Source: JBEKTY01 sp049515555 (GTDB lineage: Bacteria > Planctomycetota > Planctomycetia > Pirellulales > Thermoguttaceae). From it: a DNA stretch of 64,000 bases. The DNA lies in assembly GCA_049515555.1 (NCBI GenBank), contig JBEKTY010000029.1, positions 1-64,000 on the forward strand, written 5' to 3'. Shown piece by piece: positions 17,061-24,069 of this stretch (positions are counted from its first letter, which is position 1; each line of letters begins with the position of its first letter). The position numbers and the translations under genes are program-made. The notes below the pieces were generated by a model that was not told the origin of the DNA, ran no database searches, and saw only the letters and a list, made by a program, of their open reading frames with translations.

Positions 17061-17300
17061 CAATGCCGGCTTTGCTGTCAGCGCGTACGCGGATTCTGCC
17101 GAGAATTGCCCTTGCACTGGACTCGCTCTCTGCGTTATCCTGCTTCAGAATTCGGCGGTATCCGCAACAGGCTGACGAGTTTCCACAGTCGGATCGCCGG
17201 GGAACCAGACCTCAGATCGAGCAGCAGCTCAGCAGTGGCCTCCCTGAGCTGGAGAATGAATCCAGATAGCGCACCACGGCTTGTTTCGGGGTCGATTGTC

Positions 17301-17317
17301 ACGGAGGAATGGCCATG
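17301..17317 (+). promoter_or_regulatory. Shine-Dalgarno of the CsrA-receiver gene, with overlapping ANGGA motifs
   Basis: ACGGAGGA at 17301-17308 contains GGAGG and also reads as ANGGA followed by AGGA, the core recognised by CsrA. Further GGA trinucleotides occur in the 254-bp leader (for example near 17092 and 17190). CsrA proteins commonly bind such sites over ribosome-binding sites, so autoregulation is plausible. GGAGG is seven bases from ATG 17315 and only one base from ATG 17309, which decides the start. Confidence 0.45.
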
Positions 17318-17971
17318 CTGGTTCTGTCTCGCAAGCGGGATAGTTCGATCCATATTGGAGCGGACATCCGAGTCACGATTCTCGGGATACGCGGGAATCA
17401 GGTCAAAGTGGGGGTGGAAGCGCCGGCGGCCATACCTGTATGGCGCGCGGAGTTCCTTCCCAAAGGTCAGCCTAGCCTGAAATTGCCGGCCCGCGAGGAC
17501 GGGTGGCCTTCGGGCAAGAAGCCATTCGAAGTCCTGCTGGTCGAGGACGATCTGGGGCATGCCAAGCTGACTTGCGGGGCGTTCTCGGAGTGCCGCCTAC
17601 CGAGGCCGATAGAGGTGGCCGTTGCCCAGACGGGCGAGCTCGCCGTGGAATCGCTCGGCATGGACGGGGGCCAACGCCCGGCTGCCTCACCGTTTGACCT
17701 TATCCTCCTCGACTTGTATCTGCCGCGAATGACGGGCCTGGACCTTCTTTCAAGGATTCGCACCGACCCCCTCCTGTATTTGACTCCGGTAGTCATGCTC
17801 ACTTGCGCCGACGACGACGCTGTCGCGGCGGATTGCCTCGATGCGGGGGCCAACGCCTTTGTGAGCAAGGCCAGTGATCCCGGGGCATTTCGGACTTCAA
17901 TTGCTCGGATTGCCGATTTCTGGGGCAACGAATGCCGTGTCCCCAGACAACAGGTCTGCCGCCCGAGATAG
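17315..17971 (+). CDS. CsrA domain fused to a response-regulator receiver domain
   Basis: 218 residues from ATG 17315, chosen because GGAGG lies seven bases upstream and the protein then opens with the canonical CsrA start MLVLSRK. Residues 1-47 form a full CsrA domain: L4 and R6 of the first strand, I-R-G-N at 25-28, VGVEAP at 32-37 and R44, the key RNA-contact positions of known CsrA, are all kept. A 23-residue Pro/Lys-rich linker follows. Residues about 71-200 are a complete receiver domain with E77/D78, phospho-acceptor Asp133 (LILLDLYLPRMTG), T163 and K185. Known CsrA is a domain-swapped dimer of about 60 residues that binds GGA sites in mRNA leaders. The fusion suggests that phosphorylation tunes RNA binding; this is inference. 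The genes upstream encode a kinase and a response regulator. Confidence 0.93.
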   Translation: MLVLSRKRDSSIHIGADIRVTILGIRGNQVKVGVEAPAAIPVWRAEFLPKGQPSLKLPAREDGWPSGKKPFEVLLVEDDLGHAKLTCGAFSECRLPRPIEVAVAQTGELAVESLGMDGGQRPAASPFDLILLDLYLPRMTGLDLLSRIRTDPLLYLTPVVMLTCADDDAVAADCLDAGANAFVSKASDPGAFRTSIARIADFWGNECRVPRQQVCRPR

Positions 17972-18071
17972 CGCGTTGATCTTGCCCATCCCATGGGGCG
18001 GCAATGGAGATTCGACCAGTTACGGGGAGTAGCAGGGCGATTGCCGATCGGAAGGGTGGGACTGCCAAGAT

Positions 18072-18096
18072 GACACCGATTGCGTCGATCGGTGTC
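18072..18096 (+). terminator. Candidate intrinsic terminator of the signalling cluster
   Basis: GACACCGAT and ATCGGTGTC form a perfect 9-bp stem with a 7-base loop, followed by TTCCTT, 100 bp after the CsrA-receiver stop codon. The T-tract is short, hence the moderate confidence. Confidence 0.4.
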
Positions 18097-18396
18097 TTCC
18101 TTAAGGCCTATGCCGTCGTGAGGTCGCGCCGCGGATCGTCGCGTCAACACGCCCGAACGACGAGGCCGCGGTCCCACGAACCCAACCCTCTTGCGGCAGT
18201 CCCAACAAATCACCGTATTTCGAGGCGCCTCGCGCCCCCCTTCCCTCAGTCCCTGCCTGCAAGCGTTCGACTTTCCGAAACGCTATGGTACTATGCGTCT
18301 GTGCCCCAGCCTCCCGACCGTTGCGGCCGGCAAGAACAGGCGAACCGGGGACCGGTTATTGATGCCGTGGTTGGGTAACCGTTGACGGCATGGAAT

Positions 18397-18473
18397 GTAG
18401 CAGGCACACGCCGTGTGCCGTTCGCTGAAGCGGAGGAGGTGGGGCGGACGGCACACGGCGTGGGGGCTGCTAC
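18397..18473. repeat. Inverted repeat, family GGCACAC-GTGTGCC
   Basis: GTAGCAGGCACACGCCGTGTG and an imperfect complement ending GCTGCTAC lie just after the GH116 stop codon (convergent side). It is a diverged member of the family at 3338-3414. Confidence 0.8.
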
Positions 18474-18482
18474 ATAAGTACC

Positions 18483-21400
18483 TCACCCGTCCAAAACAAT
18501 CTCCAACCGCTCGCCGGCTTGCAGCAGCAACTCGTCGGCCAGGGTGATTTCGGCTCGGCCGGGCTTGGCGGTGAGCGTGGCCGGCAGGGGCTTGCCGTTT
18601 AGCGATAGCGTGGCCTTGGCGGGGCGCAGGCTGTCGGGCGTGGCGAAGGCCAGCGTTCGCAGGCGGAGGCGGCCCGCGGCCAGGGTCAGCGAATGTCGCT
18701 GGGCCTGCCCGCTGCGCTTTTGCGTGAACGTGCCCCAGCCCTCGGCGGTGGTGAAGGCCGCGCGGAAATCATCGGGCGTTAGCCGCGGGGCGAAGCCCAG
18801 GTGGCCCTTCGGCCCGTGGTACTCGTAGCCGCAGGCGGCCAGGAACACGCCGTAGCTGGCCATGGCCCGGGCGTAGTGGTCGCCGCATTCGACCTCGTTC
18901 CAGGGATTGCGCCGCGAGGGGTGGTAGCGGTCGTGGATGGCGCGGCACACGGCCAGGCCCTCCTCGAGCATGCCTTCCCAGATCATGTGACCGGCCGCCT
19001 GGTACTCGAAGCCGGTCATGCACTCGTTGAAATAGTAATCGTAGCCCTGCTGCACGCGGGCCTTTTCGCCGTGGGGCCATGTACACATCAGCAGGCCGCC
19101 CTCGCCCGGCATGGCGTACCAGCGGCCCGGCCGATGGGCCTGGCGGTAGGGGCCCACGTCGGGCGTGAAATTGTACTTCCACAAGGAAGCCAGGGCCTGC
19201 CGGGCGTGCTCTTCCGGCAGGATGCGGCCCAGGCCCACCTGGAAGGCCCAGCTCTGGCCGAACGCCTGGTCGATCTCGCAGCCGTCGTGCGAGCCCACGC
19301 TCTTCAGATGGGCCTTATCGGCAACGTGGTAGTAATATTCGCCGTTGAACAATTCGCGATCGAGGCTCTTGGCGCCGCGCTGGAAGATATCGGCCGTTTG
19401 GCGGGCGAAATCCGCATCGCCCACTTCGCGGGCCATTTCTTCGCACGCCCGCAGGGCTGCCAGGTACAAGGAGCTGAGCCAGGCCACCTTGCCGAACCAG
19501 GGCTGATCGAGCGTGTTGTGCTGCGGGCCTTCGACGAGCCCCGCGCCGCGGTCGAGCTTTACGAGGCACTGCATGGCCAGCTTGATCTTCGGCCAGAGTT
19601 CCTTTAGCATAGCGCCGTCGGCCGACATCTGGTGCTCGCGGTAGGCGCGGAGGATGCAGCCCGCCTGGCCGTCGACGGCCAGCCCGGCCCCCTCGCCGCG
19701 ATGGTTGATGATGCCGGTCGTCGGGTCTTGGGCCAGGCCGAAGTCGGTGCGGCGGCGCAGATCGCGCTCCAGCTCGGGGAACAGCCGGGCCACGGCGTGG
19801 GCGTAGTGCCACACGTGGGTGCAGGTGCCGTCGCAGCAGCCCACGCCCTCCCAGCCGTAGAAGCGGCCCGTGCGGAAGCGGTGGCAGGTCGAGGTGGCCA
19901 GGATCGAAGTGTTCAGAAACGTGCGATCGAGGAACCAGTAGGGGAGCGTGGAATCGTACCACGTATCGTGCCACAGCCGCGTCTGGCCGGCCAGGCGCTC
20001 GAAATGCCGGGCCACGTAGTCGGCCACGGCGCCGGCCGAGCTGAATCGCGTAGCATAGTACCGGCCGCCGTCCTTCAGCGCCAGGTTGGGGAAGTGCCAG
20101 CTCACCAGGAAGGTGATCTTCTCGGTTTGGCCCGGCTGGAGCGATAGCCGGCGGCGGATGGCCCCCAGCAGTTTTTCGGAGAGCGGCTTTTCGGCTTGCG
20201 GTTCTTCGGTCTGCGGTTTTTCGCCCAGCGGCTTGGGGACTGGCTCATTTTTCGGCCCCCGGCTTAAGGGGACAGTCCCATTTTCGTCGGACGAAAATCG
20301 GGACAGTCCCCGGGCCGAAAAATGTGCCTGTCCCCTTTCCTCGTCGGCCGAGAAGACCGCCTCCGGCAGGCGTCCCGCCGGCACCGCGGCGAGGGCCTGG
20401 TCGGTGTCGCGGGGTTCCAGCAGGGCCAGGACCATCGTGCCGAAGTCGGGCCGGTCGGCCAGCCGCGTGCCGCCCCGCCGCGGCTTGTCACGCATCTCGA
20501 TCTGGTCGATGTCGATGTGTCCCCAGCCGCCGGTGTGGTTGTCGACGATCTCGATCCGCGCCGTCCGGCCTTCGAGCTGATCGACGTGCCAGGAGTCCCA
20601 CTCCATGGCGTCGCTGTCCTTGCCGGTGCTGGAGCGGACCACCTTGCCGTCGACCAGCAGGTTGATGCAGGTCTCCTGCGGATGATTCCCGCCGCCGATC
20701 AGAAAGCAAATGAATCGCCGCTGGATGGTGAACGTCGGCGAGGTGAGTTTTCCCGTAGGTGCGTCGCTGCCGGGGTAGCTGTTCACCAGCCCCTTGCCGA
20801 GGAAGCCTTTGAGGTGCTGGCCGGCGTTGGCCGGGCCGTGCGCGGGCCCGCGGCCGAAGGCCTGGCCCTCGACGGTCCAATCGCCGTACGTCTCGCCCTC
20901 GAAATCAGCCAGCACGATCGTCTTTCGCTCCTGGGACGTGGCCGGCTCGGGGCGCGACTCGGCGCTGCACTCCACCGCCAGCCGGTCTGCCGTGCGGAGC
21001 ACACGGTTCTTCCGGACGCCGTCCAGGCCGGCCGCCGCCTGACGGCCGATCACGTTCTCCAGCCAACCGGCCATCTCGGCCTCGACCGCCGCGCTGCCGG
21101 TGTTCTTCACGGTGAATTGCAGAATTGTCGCCGGGAGGCTGGAACTGTCGGCGTCCAGGGGAATGAAGGGCGAGAAGGCCTCCAGCCGGACGGCCACCGG
21201 GCAGTCCGGGTCGCGATATTCGACGTAGCCGATAGGGTACTCGCCGCGGAAGCTGACGGCCGGGAAGCCCCTTGTGTCCAGCGTGCGCACGCGCGTCTGG
21301 CCGTCGGCGGTCAGGCGGAGGGCGAACCCTTGTTCCAGCGGGAAATCGGGCTGCGGCGGGTGGGCATAATTGCCGTCGCCGGTGTGCATCTCCTGGTTGA

Positions 21401-21755
21401 AGATGTCCCAGTGCCACAGCTTGCCGTCGCCGCCCAGGTAGAGCTGGCCGGCGCAGATGCCGCCCACCGGCATGCCGATCTTCTCCATCTCCTTGCCGCT
21501 ATAGACGGCCGGCGTGCCGCGTGCGAAGAGCGCGCGCACCCAGTCGGGTCGGAGCTTTTTATCGGCCGGCACGAGCCGCTCGAAATCGGCCGTCTCGAGC
21601 GGGCCGGCCATACTGCCCACCGGGCCCGCGGCGGCCATGGCCGCGCCCAGGCCCACCACCTTCAGGAACGCCCGCCGGCTCGGTCCGCCGCCGCAGTTGC
21701 AGGAATTGGGAACACAATTGCCGGCCGCATCGGGGTTGTTCCGCGTGGGGTCCAT
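18483..21755 (-). CDS. GH116/DUF608-type glycosidase with an inserted GH32-associated domain
   Basis: 1090 residues from ATG 21755, with GGAG nine bases upstream. A Tat-type signal (SRRAFLKVVGLG, residues about 26-37) suggests export of a folded enzyme. The N-terminal beta domain (KEMEKIGMPVGGICAGQLYLGGDGKLWHWDI) and C-terminal (alpha/alpha)6 domain (CCDGTCTHVWHYAHAVARLFPELERDLR, CEIDQAFGQSWAFQVGLG) match bacterial DUF608/GH116 proteins annotated as glucosylceramidase or beta-glucosidase. Between them (residues about 278-430) lies a module opening VLADFEGETYGDWTVEGQAFG, which I know from planctomycete GH32 levanase-type enzymes. At about 472-510 a palindromic repeat is read in frame (SRFSSDENGTVPL), followed by EKP-rich repeats. 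The last 90 codons are duplicated at 8653-8923. Substrate not determinable. Confidence 0.88.
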   Translation of the reverse strand: MDPTRNNPDAAGNCVPNSCNCGGGPSRRAFLKVVGLGAAMAAAGPVGSMAGPLETADFERLVPADKKLRPDWVRALFARGTPAVYSGKEMEKIGMPVGGICAGQLYLGGDGKLWHWDIFNQEMHTGDGNYAHPPQPDFPLEQGFALRLTADGQTRVRTLDTRGFPAVSFRGEYPIGYVEYRDPDCPVAVRLEAFSPFIPLDADSSSLPATILQFTVKNTGSAAVEAEMAGWLENVIGRQAAAGLDGVRKNRVLRTADRLAVECSAESRPEPATSQERKTIVLADFEGETYGDWTVEGQAFGRGPAHGPANAGQHLKGFLGKGLVNSYPGSDAPTGKLTSPTFTIQRRFICFLIGGGNHPQETCINLLVDGKVVRSSTGKDSDAMEWDSWHVDQLEGRTARIEIVDNHTGGWGHIDIDQIEMRDKPRRGGTRLADRPDFGTMVLALLEPRDTDQALAAVPAGRLPEAVFSADEERGQAHFSARGLSRFSSDENGTVPLSRGPKNEPVPKPLGEKPQTEEPQAEKPLSEKLLGAIRRRLSLQPGQTEKITFLVSWHFPNLALKDGGRYYATRFSSAGAVADYVARHFERLAGQTRLWHDTWYDSTLPYWFLDRTFLNTSILATSTCHRFRTGRFYGWEGVGCCDGTCTHVWHYAHAVARLFPELERDLRRRTDFGLAQDPTTGIINHRGEGAGLAVDGQAGCILRAYREHQMSADGAMLKELWPKIKLAMQCLVKLDRGAGLVEGPQHNTLDQPWFGKVAWLSSLYLAALRACEEMAREVGDADFARQTADIFQRGAKSLDRELFNGEYYYHVADKAHLKSVGSHDGCEIDQAFGQSWAFQVGLGRILPEEHARQALASLWKYNFTPDVGPYRQAHRPGRWYAMPGEGGLLMCTWPHGEKARVQQGYDYYFNECMTGFEYQAAGHMIWEGMLEEGLAVCRAIHDRYHPSRRNPWNEVECGDHYARAMASYGVFLAACGYEYHGPKGHLGFAPRLTPDDFRAAFTTAEGWGTFTQKRSGQAQRHSLTLAAGRLRLRTLAFATPDSLRPAKATLSLNGKPLPATLTAKPGRAEITLADELLLQAGERLEIVLDG
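20235..20336. repeat. Nested palindrome inserted in frame in the GH116 gene
   Basis: The 44-bp GGGACAGTCCC element (20268-20311) is flanked by further inverted arms: TTTTTCGGCCC to the left, GGGCCGAAAAA to the right, and GGGGAC...GTCCCC outside them. The gene stays open through it. Confidence 0.85.
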
Positions 21756-21775
21756 AGGGGGCGTCTCCGGGCGGT

Positions 21776-21893
21776 GGGGATTTGGGGATTTGGGGATTTG
21801 GGGATTTGGGGATTTAGGGATTTGGGGATTTAGGGATTTGGGGATTTAGGGATTTGGGGATTTAGGGATTTAGGGATTTAGGGATTTAGGGAC
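21776..21893. repeat. GGGATTT tandem repeat with G-quadruplex potential
   Basis: About fifteen tandem units of GGGGATTT or AGGGATTT on the plus strand, starting 21 bp upstream of the GH116 start codon. Runs of three or four G separated by ATTT or ATTTA are the classical quadruplex pattern. A shorter copy, in the opposite orientation on the plus strand, abuts the nifU start (55974-56011). Confidence 0.9.
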
Positions 21894-22498
21894 CGGGGCG
21901 TGTGCGCACGGCTGGTGGATATGAATGCCCGTCAGCCTGCTATTGTCGCCCCGCGGAGTGGCGGCCGCAAGACTAGGGATTGTAAGACAATAACCTATTC
22001 AGATTGCACCAAGCGTGGCACGTCCCTGAACGCAGCGAAGGGCATGGCGGGGCCGCAAATCACCCCCTTCGTTACGCTCAGGGCGTGCCACCCAATTGGT
22101 GAACACTGCGCACCACCGATTGCTCGCCCCGAGGACCGGCCTCTTGCCCGCCCACGGTCAAATTACCAGATGTCCAGCGGCGGCGGTGGGGCCGGGTAGG
22201 CGCCGTCTATTTTGACAAAACCCTTGAGCCAGCCCATTTTTTGAACCAATTTAATCGAACGGGCGTATGCACAGGGGGTGGACGGCCAGGGCAACGTTCA
22301 CCGCGGCCTTTCAGTGCATCTTTTCATCGCACGTTCTTGCGGATCACCGGCCTGGCGGGTTGGCGCCAGGCCGAATTTCGGATTGGCCCGGCATGGCCTG
22401 GGGGCCTGCCCGCGCCAATAATGTCACTGGAGGCAGACAATTTTCCGCCGCGCCTGGGGACATGGCCTGCGGAAACGCAACGGAGCGAGGAGGCAGTG
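21894..22498. other. Gap between divergent GH116 and sigma-factor genes
   Basis: No gene called. CACGTCCCTGAACGCAGCG and CGTTACGCTCAGGGCGTGCC (about 22017-22090) form a long imperfect inverted repeat. An open frame upstream of the sigma gene has no family features. A GAGGAGG ribosome site at 22486-22492 serves the sigma gene. Confidence 0.5.
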
Positions 22499-23944
22499 AT
22501 GGATCAGTATGAGCCGGGCTCAATACGCACGTACCTGATGCAGATGGGCGAGATCCCTCTGCTCACCGGGCGGGAGGAATTGGCGACCGCCCGCCGGATC
22601 GAGGCGGCGCGGCGCCGGCTGCGCCTTGGGCTGCTGCACAGCGATTACGTCTTGCAGGCGGCCCTGGGCACGTTTCAAGGCGTGCTCGAGGGCAAGGTGC
22701 GGTTGGATCAAGCCTTGGAGCCGCCCAGCGCCGGCTCGGCCAAGCAAGGCCGCCAGATGCAACTGCTGGCCACGAATGCCCGGACTTTGCGGCAGTTGCT
22801 GCGGCGGAATCGGAAGGAGTTTGCCACGCTGGTGGTCGGCGGGAAGACGGTGCACCTCCGCCGGCAGGCCCGGCGGCGACTGGCCACGCGTCGCCTGCGG
22901 GCGGCCCGACTGGTCGAGGAAATGGGCCTCCGCTGGCCCCGGCTGGCAACGAGCCTGACGGCGCTGGAGGCGATCGGCCGGCGGATGCAGGCGGCCATGC
23001 TGCGGCGGCAGCAGAATCGGGGCGTGGCCGGCCAGGAACAAGTCGCGGCCGAGGCCCGTCGCGAGGTCCGCCAACTCCAGCGGCTTACGCTCCAGACGCA
23101 CGCCGGCCTGGCCCGACGCCTGATGCGAATCGCCGCCCTGCGCAGGGAGCACGAGGCGGCCCGGCGGGACCTCGTGGCCGGCAACCTCCGCCTGGTCGTC
23201 TCCATCGCCAAACGCTATCGCAACCGCGGCCTGAGCTTCCTCGATCTGATCCAGGAGGGCAATACGGGCCTGATGCGGGCGGTGGACAAGTTCGAGTCCT
23301 GCCGCGGATTCCGCTTCTCGACCTACGCCACCTGGTGGATCCGCCAGGCCATCAGCCGGGCCATCGCCGACCAGAGCCGCACCATTCGCGTGCCCGTCCA
23401 CATGATCGAAAAGATGGGCAGGGTCCGCGACGTCTCGCGGGGACTGGTGCACCATCAGGGCCGCCAGCCCACCGTGGAAGAAATGGCCCACGAAAGCGGC
23501 CTGTCGATGGACGACACGCAGCGGGCCCTGAAGATGAGCCGCCAGCCCCTGTCGCTCGATCAGCCCGTCGGCTACCAGGAGGAGAACTTCCTGGGCGACC
23601 TGGTCTACGATCATCGCGAGGAAGACCCCCTGGCGGGCATGAACATGGCCATGCTGCGGACGCGGATCGCCGACGTGCTGCTGACCCTGGACTACCGCGA
23701 GCGGGAGATCTTGCGCTTGCGTTACGGGCTGACCGACGGCTTCGCCTACACGCTGCAAGAGATCGGGCGGATCTTCTCCGTCACCCGCGAGCGGGTCCGC
23801 CAGATCGAGAGCGAGGCCATTCGCAAGCTCCAGCATCCCGGCCCCTCGCGAAAACTGGCCGGGTTCGTGGATCGCGTCCGCCTGCCGCTGCGCGCCATCG
23901 ACATGCCCACGCCCTCCGGCGGGGCCGCCCTGGGCAGCGCCTAA
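22499..23944 (+). CDS. RNA polymerase sigma-70-family factor (group 1/2-like)
   Basis: 481 residues from ATG 22499, preceded by GAGGAGG. The frame is open 86 codons further upstream but without a family match. Region 1.2 is clear (SIRTYLMQMGEIPLLTGREELATARRIE). A long Arg/Leu-rich segment of about 170 residues follows, unlike the primary sigma factor's non-conserved region. Region 2 (AKRYRNRGLSFLDLIQEGNTGLMRAVDKFE and TYATWWIRQAISRAI, about 235-300), region 3 and region 4 (LQEIGRIFSVTRERVRQIESEAIRKL, about 420-446) are well conserved. Planctomycetes carry several sigma-70 factors of this kind. The missing region 1.1 and the odd middle suggest an alternative rather than the housekeeping factor. 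Its regulon is unknown. Confidence 0.92.
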   Translation: MDQYEPGSIRTYLMQMGEIPLLTGREELATARRIEAARRRLRLGLLHSDYVLQAALGTFQGVLEGKVRLDQALEPPSAGSAKQGRQMQLLATNARTLRQLLRRNRKEFATLVVGGKTVHLRRQARRRLATRRLRAARLVEEMGLRWPRLATSLTALEAIGRRMQAAMLRRQQNRGVAGQEQVAAEARREVRQLQRLTLQTHAGLARRLMRIAALRREHEAARRDLVAGNLRLVVSIAKRYRNRGLSFLDLIQEGNTGLMRAVDKFESCRGFRFSTYATWWIRQAISRAIADQSRTIRVPVHMIEKMGRVRDVSRGLVHHQGRQPTVEEMAHESGLSMDDTQRALKMSRQPLSLDQPVGYQEENFLGDLVYDHREEDPLAGMNMAMLRTRIADVLLTLDYREREILRLRYGLTDGFAYTLQEIGRIFSVTRERVRQIESEAIRKLQHPGPSRKLAGFVDRVRLPLRAIDMPTPSGGAALGSA

Positions 23945-23945
23945 T

Positions 23946-23971
23946 GTATCAGGCACACTCCGTGTGCCGTC
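23946..23971. repeat. Single arm of the GGCACACTCCGTGTGCC family
   Basis: GTATCAGGCACACTCCGTG follows the sigma-factor stop codon without a partner arm. It appears to be a solitary or decayed element. Confidence 0.7.
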
Positions 23972-24004
23972 CCCTATCCGTTGTCCCGCCTCAGGCGTCG
24001 GATG

Positions 24005-24025
24005 GCACTGGCATCTTGCCAGTGC
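24005..24025. terminator. Hairpin between convergent genes
   Basis: GCACTGGCA-TCT-TGCCAGTGC is a perfect 9-bp stem with a 3-base loop, between the convergent sigma-factor and kinase genes. It lacks a T-run and could be another small repeat, but its position suits a bidirectional transcript end. Confidence 0.4.
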
Positions 24026-24069
24026 TCGCACCGGCCGTTGCGCTCGGTGTCGCTGCTCTCCGGGATGGG

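Larger units (their letters stand above)
17972..18482. other. Intergenic region after the CsrA-receiver gene
   Basis: It holds a candidate terminator (18072-18096), a segment shared with 8519-8565 (18327-18370) and a palindrome (18397-18473). A 124-codon frame at 18004-18378 has Arg/Pro-rich composition, no ribosome site and no recognisable family, so it is not called as a gene. Confidence 0.6.

Noticed and set aside
17309..17314. ATG 17309 as start of the CsrA-receiver gene
   Set aside because: Only one base from GGAGG, whereas ATG 17315 has proper spacing and gives the canonical MLVLSRK.
18004..18378. 124-codon plus-strand frame after the CsrA-receiver gene
   Set aside because: No ribosome site, no recognisable family, Arg/Pro/Ser-rich, overlaps a terminator-like hairpin and a duplicated non-coding segment.
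22241..22498. N-terminal extension of the sigma factor
   Set aside because: No region 1.1 similarity; a GAGGAGG site directly precedes ATG 22499, where conserved region 1.2 begins.
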